NCBI RefSeq assembly: GCF_027921845.1
Contig: NZ_BSEN01000006.1
Coordinates: forward strand, 224,283-288,282
DNA length: 64,000 bases
Source: Leifsonia poae
GTDB lineage: Bacteria; Actinomycetota; Actinomycetes; Actinomycetales; Microbacteriaceae
Direction of reading: 5' to 3'
Shown here: positions 58,574 to 64,000 of the stretch, piece after piece
Layout: the number at the start of each line of letters is the position of its first letter
Numbering within the stretch: position 1 is the stretch's first letter
Program-made: the position numbers and the translations under genes
The notes under the pieces: model-generated
Told to the model about the DNA's origin: nothing
Database searches by the model: none
What the model saw: only the letters and a program-made list of their open reading frames with translations

Positions 58574-60103
58574 TTATTGTGGTCCCATGCTAGACGCGCC
58601 GGAGCCGACCTCAGCACCGACTCCCGCGTCCACGAGCGCACCGTCACGAGCATCCACCGCCGCGCTGCGTGGCGCAGGCGCCCGCACGCCGGCCCGAGCA
58701 TCCGCGATCACGCGGGCGAACGCGCGACCCGAGTCCTTCACGATGCGTTCCTGCGTCTCGTAGTCGACGCGGACGATCCCGAAGCGCTTCTCGTAGCCCC
58801 ATGCCCACTCGAAGTTGTCGAGGAACGACCACACGAAGTATCCGCGCACGTCCGCGCCCTCGGCGATCGCACCGCGCACCGCATCCACATGCGACAGGAT
58901 GTACGCCTCGCGCTCGGTGTCGCGCACGCGGCCGTCCGCATCCACCAGGTCGTCGTAGGCGGCGCCGTTCTCGGTGATGTACAGCGGCGGCGGCGACGGG
59001 TATTCGCGCCCGAGACGGACCAGCAGGGAACGGAGCCCTGCCGGGTTCACCTCCCAGCCCATCGCCGTGACCGGAAGGCGGCGCGACGGGAACGTGACGT
59101 ACTCGCTGCCGACGAACGGGGATGCCTTGGGCCGGTCGGTCGGGACGAGTCCCGGTGCGGCGTCGGCCGGCAGCGGATGCCCGCTCACGTTGTCGTCGTG
59201 GTAGTGGTTGACGCCCAGGAAGTCGATCGGCTGCGCGATGGTCTGCAGGTCGCCGTCGTGCACGAGCGACTCGAAGTCGTACTCGCGCACGTCGTCGAGC
59301 ACGTCGGCCGGGTAACTGCCGAGCAGGAGCGGTTCGACGAACATCCGGTTCCAGAGGCCGTCGATGCGTCGTGCGGCCTCGAGGTCGGCGGGATCCGACG
59401 GGTCGTTCGGCACGGCGTTGGTGAGGTTGAGGGTGATGCCGAGCTTCAGCGCCCCGGCCTCCTCCGACCGCGACCGCAGCGTCTGCACCGCGAGCCCGTG
59501 CGCCAGGTGCTGGTGGTGCAGCGCGGCCAGCGCGGCGCGCGGCTCACGGCGTCCCGGTGCGTGCTCGCCGGCGGCGTACGCGATCAGCGAGGAGCAGAGC
59601 GGCTCGTTGAACGTCGTCCAGTGGGTCACGCGATCGCCGAGCGCGTCGAACACGGTCGACGCGTAGTCGCGGAACCGGTATGCCGTGTCGCGGTTCGCCC
59701 AGCCGCCGGTCTTCTCCAGCGCCTGCGGCAGGTCCCAGTGGTACAGGGTGAGCCAGGGCAGGATGCCCGCGTCGAGCAGCTCGTCGACCAGCCGGCTGTA
59801 GAAGTCCAGACCGGCGTGGTTGACGAACCGGTCGCCGGGCTTGATGCGCGACCAGGAGGTGGAGAAACGGTACGACTGGAGGCCGAGCTCCTTCATCAGG
59901 GCGACGTCGGCGGGCATCCGATGGTAGTGGTCGACCGCGACCTCGGGGGTGTCGCCACCCGCGACCGCGCCGGGGATGCGCGCGAAGTGATCCCAGATGG
60001 AGTCCTCCTTGCCGTCCTCGTGGGCGGCGCCCTCGATCTGGGCCGCAGCGGTGGCCGACCCCCAGAGGAAGCCGTCGGGCCAGGGGGTGGGGGCGTCGGA
60101 CAT
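58574..60103 (-). CDS. Beta-glucosidase, GH1
   Basis: A 509-residue enzyme. The GH1 signature FLWGSATAAAQIEGA is near the N-terminus, acid/base Glu167 lies in TTFNEP, and the nucleophile Glu378 in YITENGAAYDD; YFVWSFLDNFEWAWGYEKRFG completes the substrate pocket. The final 45 residues are a low-complexity Ala/Gly/Val tail unlike other GH1 proteins. No signal peptide is present, so it cleaves imported beta-glucosides inside the cell. It starts two bases after the permease stop. Confidence 0.94.
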   Translation of the reverse strand: MSDAPTPWPDGFLWGSATAAAQIEGAAHEDGKEDSIWDHFARIPGAVAGGDTPEVAVDHYHRMPADVALMKELGLQSYRFSTSWSRIKPGDRFVNHAGLDFYSRLVDELLDAGILPWLTLYHWDLPQALEKTGGWANRDTAYRFRDYASTVFDALGDRVTHWTTFNEPLCSSLIAYAAGEHAPGRREPRAALAALHHQHLAHGLAVQTLRSRSEEAGALKLGITLNLTNAVPNDPSDPADLEAARRIDGLWNRMFVEPLLLGSYPADVLDDVREYDFESLVHDGDLQTIAQPIDFLGVNHYHDDNVSGHPLPADAAPGLVPTDRPKASPFVGSEYVTFPSRRLPVTAMGWEVNPAGLRSLLVRLGREYPSPPPLYITENGAAYDDLVDADGRVRDTEREAYILSHVDAVRGAIAEGADVRGYFVWSFLDNFEWAWGYEKRFGIVRVDYETQERIVKDSGRAFARVIADARAGVRAPAPRSAAVDARDGALVDAGVGAEVGSGASSMGPQ

Positions 60104-60105
60104 TC

Positions 60106-61014
60106 TCAACCTTTCACCGCGCCGGCCATGATTCCGGAGACCAGCTGCTTGCCGGCGAGCACGAAGAGGATGAGCAGGGGGATGGTCGCGAGCACGGCGC
60201 CGGCGAGCACGATGGAGTAGTCGACGTACTTGGCCGACTGCAGCTGGCTCAAGGCGACCTGCAGCGTGGGGTTCTGCGGCACCACGAGGAGCGGCCACAG
60301 GTAGTCCGTCCACGCGGTCATGAAGGTGAACAGGCCCAGGATCGCCATCGCGGGACGCGCGGCCGGGACGCCGACATGCCAGAACGTGCGGATCATGTTG
60401 GCGCCGTCGACGCGGGCGGCCTCGATCAGCTCGTCCGGGATGACGTCCACCAGGTACTGGCGCATGAAGAACACGCCGAACGCCGTGACCAGGGTCGGGA
60501 TGATGACCGCGCCGAGCGTCCCGGTCCAGCCGAACTGCTTCATCGCCATGAACAGCGGGATGATGCCGAGCTGAGTCGGGACGGCCAGGGTCGCGATGAC
60601 GAAGACCATCAGGCCGCCGCGGCCGCGGAACCGCAGCTTGGCGAAGGCGTAGCCGGCGAGCGTCGAGAACGCGACGACGGACAGAGTGATCACGCTGGCG
60701 ACGATGATCGAGTTGCCGAGGGCGAGCCAGAACGGCACCGTGTCGAGCACCTGGCTGACGTTCGTCCAGAACTGCCCACCGGGGAGCAGCGGCGGCCAGG
60801 TGGAGGTGAGCACCGTGCTCGGGCTGGAACCGGCGACGAACGACCACCACAGTGGATACGCGCCGCCGACGAACACGACGATCAGCAGGCCGTAGGTGAG
60901 GAATCCGGGACGGCGGTCGATGCCGAGCGCCTTGCGCTTGGGTGCGCGCGGCTTCTGGTCCTTCGCGGGCTTGGGTGCGGCGGAGGTCGCCGCGCGGGGT
61001 GCGGTGGCGGTCAT
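60106..61014 (-). CDS. ABC sugar transporter permease, MalG type (beta-glucoside locus)
   Basis: A 302-residue permease. A 35-residue Ala/Pro/Lys-rich cytoplasmic tail precedes the first helix FLTYGLLIVVFVGGAYPLWWSF; the EAA loop is DELIEAARVDGANMIRTFWHVGVP, and the ending IMAGAVKG is typical. The ATG overlaps the stop of the other permease gene. Confidence 0.93.
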   Translation of the reverse strand: MTATAPRAATSAAPKPAKDQKPRAPKRKALGIDRRPGFLTYGLLIVVFVGGAYPLWWSFVAGSSPSTVLTSTWPPLLPGGQFWTNVSQVLDTVPFWLALGNSIIVASVITLSVVAFSTLAGYAFAKLRFRGRGGLMVFVIATLAVPTQLGIIPLFMAMKQFGWTGTLGAVIIPTLVTAFGVFFMRQYLVDVIPDELIEAARVDGANMIRTFWHVGVPAARPAMAILGLFTFMTAWTDYLWPLLVVPQNPTLQVALSQLQSAKYVDYSIVLAGAVLATIPLLILFVLAGKQLVSGIMAGAVKG

Positions 61015-62195
61015 GATCGCTTCTCCTCGGATGCTGCGGCGAGGGCCAGCCCGCCTTCTGTCTGCGGGTCGGTGCCGTTGGTGCCGATTCCGTCGCTGTC
61101 GTCGCTCTCGTCTCCGGAGTCGCCGGAGCCGGCCTGGTGGTTCGCGAGCGTTCGCGCGGTGCGCTTCTTGCGCATCCGGGTCTCGGTCGAGGCGATGCGC
61201 CGCGAGATCAAGAAGTTGAGCACGCCGAAGATCACGATGATCAGGAACAGCAGCCACGCGATCGCCGACGCCTTGCCGAAGTTCTGACGGTTGAACGCCA
61301 TGTCCCACAGGTAGAGCACGGTGGTCTGGTATTGCCGCTGCGGACCGCCGGGGATCGCGCTCGACGGGTTGAACAGCTTCGGTTCGGTGAAGATCTGCAG
61401 CCCGCCGATGGTCGCGGTGATGATCACGAAGATCATCGTGGGCCGGATGCTCGGCAGCGTGATCGAGAAGAAGCGGCGGAACGCGCCGGCGCCGTCGAGG
61501 GCGGCCGACTCGTGGATGTCGCGGGGGACGGCCTGCATGGCGGCCAGCAGGATGAGCGCGTTGTAGCCCGTCCAGCGCCAGTTCACCATCGACGCGATCG
61601 CGACGTGCGACGGGAAGGTCTCGGTCTTCCAGTTGATGGGGGAGAGGTGGAAGGTCTGAAGCAGGTTGTTGATGAGGCCGTACTTCTCGTCGAACGCGCT
61701 CGAGAAGATGAGGGTCACGGCGACCGGGGTGACGACGTAGGGGAGCAGAACGCTCATGCGCCAGAAGGTCTTGCCGCGGATGTTCTGGTCGAGGATCGCC
61801 GCGATGAACACGGCGCCGATCAGCTGCGGGATGGCCGACAGCAGGAAGATGCTGACCGTGTTGAAGAGCGAGTTCCAGAAGAACGGGTCGCTGAGTTCGG
61901 CGATGTAGTTGCCGAAGCCGATCCATTCACCGGGTCCGGTCAGGAGGTTCCACTTGTTCAGCGACACGACGAACGTGTACACGAGCGGGAACAGGCCGAC
62001 GAGCCCGAACAGGATGAAGAACGGGGCGATGTAGATGTACGGCGAGGCCTTGACGTCTGCACGGCTGAGGCGCTGGCGGAACGTGAGGGTGCGGCTGGCT
62101 TCGCGGTCCTGACGGCGGCGTTGCTCGCGGTCGGGTCCCGGAGCGCGCTTCGGCGCGGCGTCCGCGCCGGCGGGTGGCGTTGTGACGGTGGTCAT
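61011..62195 (-). CDS. ABC sugar transporter permease, MalF type (beta-glucoside locus)
   Basis: A 394-residue permease, longer than usual because of a charged N-terminal tail (about 50 residues) and a roughly 60-residue C-terminal tail of Gly, Ser and Asp with low complexity. The core has IYIAPFFILFGLVGLFPLVYTF, the EAA loop RDIHESAALDGAGAFRRFFSITLP and AFNRQNFGKASAIAWLLFL. It is downstream of the binding-protein gene across a strong hairpin. Confidence 0.92.
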   Translation of the reverse strand: MTTVTTPPAGADAAPKRAPGPDREQRRRQDREASRTLTFRQRLSRADVKASPYIYIAPFFILFGLVGLFPLVYTFVVSLNKWNLLTGPGEWIGFGNYIAELSDPFFWNSLFNTVSIFLLSAIPQLIGAVFIAAILDQNIRGKTFWRMSVLLPYVVTPVAVTLIFSSAFDEKYGLINNLLQTFHLSPINWKTETFPSHVAIASMVNWRWTGYNALILLAAMQAVPRDIHESAALDGAGAFRRFFSITLPSIRPTMIFVIITATIGGLQIFTEPKLFNPSSAIPGGPQRQYQTTVLYLWDMAFNRQNFGKASAIAWLLFLIIVIFGVLNFLISRRIASTETRMRKKRTARTLANHQAGSGDSGDESDDSDGIGTNGTDPQTEGGLALAAASEEKRS

Positions 62196-62211
62196 GATCT
62201 CCCCAAGGGTG

Positions 62212-62246
62212 AGGCTCCGGAGCCTGAACTCCAGGCTCCGGAGCCT
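62212..62246 (-). terminator. Double palindrome hairpin between binding-protein and permease genes
   Basis: The self-complementary AGGCTCCGGAGCCT occurs twice (62212-62225 and 62233-62246), separated by seven bases, so the two copies can also pair with each other as a 14-bp stem. It lies in the 75-bp gap after the binding-protein gene and probably attenuates or stabilises the transcript. Confidence 0.75.
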
Positions 62247-62270
62247 CTGATGGATCTGATTGCTAGGTGG

Positions 62271-63596
62271 TTACTTGTTGACGACGAGCTGGTTGAGGAG
62301 CTTCATCGCGTCGGCCCAGGCCTCGTCGCCGTTCTTCTTCTTGGAGTCGAGCTCCTGAACGGACGGACCGAACACCTGGGACTGGATGACCGAGTCATCC
62401 GGGCCCTTGTACTGAGCGACGACGCCCTTAGCGCGGTTGGCGAGGATCTCACCGATGGGAGCACCGTTGAAGAACTTCGTCAGGTCGCTCTGGCCGGTGA
62501 CGCCGGGGTCGCTCTGCGCGGCCGTGACCGACGGGAACGTGCCGGCTGCCTGGAACGTGGCGACCTGCGACTCGGCGGTGGTCAGCCAGGCAGCGAGGTC
62601 AGCCGCCTCCTTCGGGTGCTTCGACTGCTTGGGCACCGTCAGGAACGATCCACCCCAGTTGGCTGCGCCGCCGGGGAAGACGTCGGCGAAGTCCCAGCCG
62701 GTGGAAGCGTCGCCGCCGCCGGCCTTGACCTGACCCTGAACGACACCGAGCATCCAGCCCGGGCAGACGAAGGTCGCGAACGAGCCGTCGGTGAACGCCT
62801 TGCCCTTGCCCCAGTCCCACTGGGTCTGGTTCGAGGAGAGACCGGCAGCCGCGCCACCGGCGAGCTGGCTCCACAGCGCCTTCAGGTCGGCGTTGTCCTC
62901 GATGTTGAGCTTGCCGTCCTTGGTGTAGTAGCCCTCGGGCTGCTGGTTCACCATGGCGTTCCAGAGGAAGCCGGACTGGTCGTAGAACGCCTTGCCGGTC
63001 TTGGCCTTGTACTGCTCGCCGACCTTGAAGTAGTCCGCCCAGGTCGCGCTGTCGCCGCCGAACAGCTTGGCGACGCCGTCACGGTCGCTCGGCAGGCCCG
63101 CCGCGGCGAAGAGCTTGCTGTTGTAGCACAGGCCCTCCGGTCCGATGTCGGTGCCGTAGCCGATGACGCGACCGTCTTTGTCGGTGGCCTGCTTGAGCTT
63201 CCAGTCGACCCAGCGGCTGTCGATCTTCGACGCGCCGTAGTCCTTCAGGTCGTTGAACTGGTCGGAGACCTGCATGACCTTGCTGAGCCAGCCTTCTTCG
63301 ACGGCCTGCACGTCGGGGAGACCGCTGCCGGCCGCCTGCTTCGTCTGCCAGTCGGTCAGGGCGTTGTCACCGGTGTCGATGTTGGTGGCCTTGATCTTGA
63401 TGTTGGGGTGCTCTTTCTCGTACTGCGAGTAGAGCTTGTCGAATCCCATCGTTCCGAACGTCGTGACGGTCAGTGTGATCGGGTTCGAGCTGCTGCCGCC
63501 GTCTCCGCCGCTGGATGAACATCCGGCTGCGAGGAGGGCGAAGGATGCTGCGCCTGCTACGGCCGCAACGACCTTGGTGCGTCGTGAAAGCTTCAC
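62271..63596 (-). CDS. ABC transporter sugar-binding lipoprotein (beta-glucoside locus)
   Basis: A 441-residue solute-binding protein from GTG 63596. The signal ends in LLAAGCSSS, a lipobox. ITLTVTTFGTMGFDKLYSQY opens the binding fold, and WDWGKGKAFTDGSFATFVCPGWMLG belongs to the ligand cleft region. GTG 63596 was preferred over GTG 63602 because AAGGGAG then has a normal spacing. The GH1 enzyme in the same operon suggests a beta-linked oligosaccharide ligand such as cellobiose. Confidence 0.9.
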   Translation of the reverse strand: MKLSRRTKVVAAVAGAASFALLAAGCSSSGGDGGSSSNPITLTVTTFGTMGFDKLYSQYEKEHPNIKIKATNIDTGDNALTDWQTKQAAGSGLPDVQAVEEGWLSKVMQVSDQFNDLKDYGASKIDSRWVDWKLKQATDKDGRVIGYGTDIGPEGLCYNSKLFAAAGLPSDRDGVAKLFGGDSATWADYFKVGEQYKAKTGKAFYDQSGFLWNAMVNQQPEGYYTKDGKLNIEDNADLKALWSQLAGGAAAGLSSNQTQWDWGKGKAFTDGSFATFVCPGWMLGVVQGQVKAGGGDASTGWDFADVFPGGAANWGGSFLTVPKQSKHPKEAADLAAWLTTAESQVATFQAAGTFPSVTAAQSDPGVTGQSDLTKFFNGAPIGEILANRAKGVVAQYKGPDDSVIQSQVFGPSVQELDSKKKNGDEAWADAMKLLNQLVVNK

Positions 63597-63634
63597 GGTC
63601 ACTCCCTTGTGTGCGTGGTCTGGTGTGGAGGGCG

Positions 63635-63672
63635 TGAGAGCGCTCTCATTCAGGATCGTGAGAGCGCTCTCA
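63635..63672. promoter_or_regulatory. Two perfect LacI operators
   Basis: TGAGAGCGCTCTCA occurs at 63635-63648 and 63659-63672, both perfect 14-bp palindromes, centre-to-centre 24 bp. Both lie downstream of the promoter, in the untranslated leader. A right half-site CGCTCTCA also occurs at 63732-63739, upstream of the -35 box. Confidence 0.8.
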
Positions 63673-63685
63673 CGCGTTGGAACAG

Positions 63686-63715
63686 ACCATAGGCATTCCG
63701 GATGCGCCGTGTCAA
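63686..63715 (-). promoter_or_regulatory. Promoter of the beta-glucoside operon
   Basis: On the minus strand TTGACA (63715-63710), an 18-bp spacer and TATGGT (63691-63686) form a strong promoter about 90 bp before the binding-protein start, followed immediately by the operators. Confidence 0.75.
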
Positions 63716-64000
63716 GTCAATCGCGTGCAACCGCTCTCATCGGCACCAGGACGCGGAAGTGCGAAGCGGAGGCCCGGATGCCCGCGAGCCCAGTGATGGC
63801 GCGGAAGACGCCGGGCGGAACGCCCGTTTCACCCGCCGCCTGACTTGTGCGTTTTCGTGACCCATTCGTGACCTACCGACGAGCTGCGCTCCGACCCGTT
63901 CGAAGTGGGCGAGGGGTGCGAAATGTCGCTCGTGCCACCTCGAGAACCGACATTCGGCACCTCTCGCCGCTCGGAGAACGAGGGCGAACGACAGCGGGCG
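63716..64000. other. Right edge, no gene recognised
   Basis: Apart from the half-operator at 63732-63739 and the inverted repeat at 63908-63968, no credible gene is seen. The repeat suggests that a gene end lies close to or beyond the edge. Confidence 0.4.
63908..63968. repeat. Imperfect inverted repeat at the right edge (family C)
   Basis: The arms at 63908-63928 and 63948-63968 match at 18 of 21 positions, with core GTGCGAAATGTCG facing CGACATTCGGCAC and a 19-nt spacer. The core and its GA/CG mismatch are the same as at 29565-29621. Confidence 0.85.

Overview
The window is about 69-70 percent GC, densely coded, and uses many ATGA/GTGA stop-start overlaps, lipobox sugar-binding proteins and sugar ABC importers without their own ATPase. 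Together with a fused PutA and the general gene repertoire this points to a high-GC Gram-positive of the Actinobacteria, most likely the family Microbacteriaceae (Leifsonia-like). The genus is an inference from gene content only. No rRNA, tRNA, phage, insertion sequence or CRISPR array was recognised.

Layout. 1-12 kb: a partial FAD oxidoreductase with a LysR regulator, the bifunctional proline dehydrogenase/P5C dehydrogenase PutA, an aldo/keto reductase, a two-component system with a short GntR regulator, an SRPBCC protein, then an Lrp regulator divergent from a DDAH/arginine-hydrolase-family enzyme and ornithine aminotransferase RocD. RocD makes glutamate semialdehyde/P5C, which the P5C dehydrogenase half of PutA can oxidise to glutamate, so the two ends of this region are biochemically linked. 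12-16 kb: a POT peptide transporter, a DUF3072 protein, a MOSC protein, a hypothetical protein and a LysR regulator.

16.3-26.8 kb: a nine-gene, almost gap-free operon for import and cytoplasmic breakdown of cell-wall amino sugars (ABC binding protein and two permeases, NagZ, AnmK, a BadF-type amino-sugar kinase, MurQ, an RpiR regulator and a GH20 hexosaminidase). 26.9-30.3 kb: two aldo/keto reductases, an MBL-fold hydrolase, a small membrane protein and a glutaredoxin-like protein.

30.4-45.8 kb: an L-rhamnoside/L-rhamnose regulon. It holds two GH78 alpha-L-rhamnosidases without signal peptides, a nucleotidyltransferase, a LacI regulator, an ABC importer, rhamnose isomerase, a fused rhamnulose-1-phosphate aldolase/dehydrogenase and rhamnulokinase. 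A promoter and several TGAA-N-CG-type operators can be read in the control region.

45.9-57.4 kb: assorted genes (ABM protein, MarR plus MFS exporter, lipase-like hydrolase, CPA1 antiporter, a domain-permuted lipoate ligase, an acetyltransferase remnant, an NhaA-DsbA fusion, a small membrane protein, an acetyltransferase, a solitary beta-class DNA methyltransferase and a PAP2 phosphatase). 57.5-63.7 kb: a beta-glucoside operon on the minus strand (binding protein, two permeases, GH1, LacI) with a clear promoter and two perfect operators.

Two patterns cut across the genes. First, ten intergenic imperfect inverted repeats of similar size and build but from several sequence families, nine of them at gene 3' ends or at the window edge. 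Second, a strong by-eye excess of the hexamer GGATGC/GCATCC, which appears to override the usual GAC codon for aspartate.
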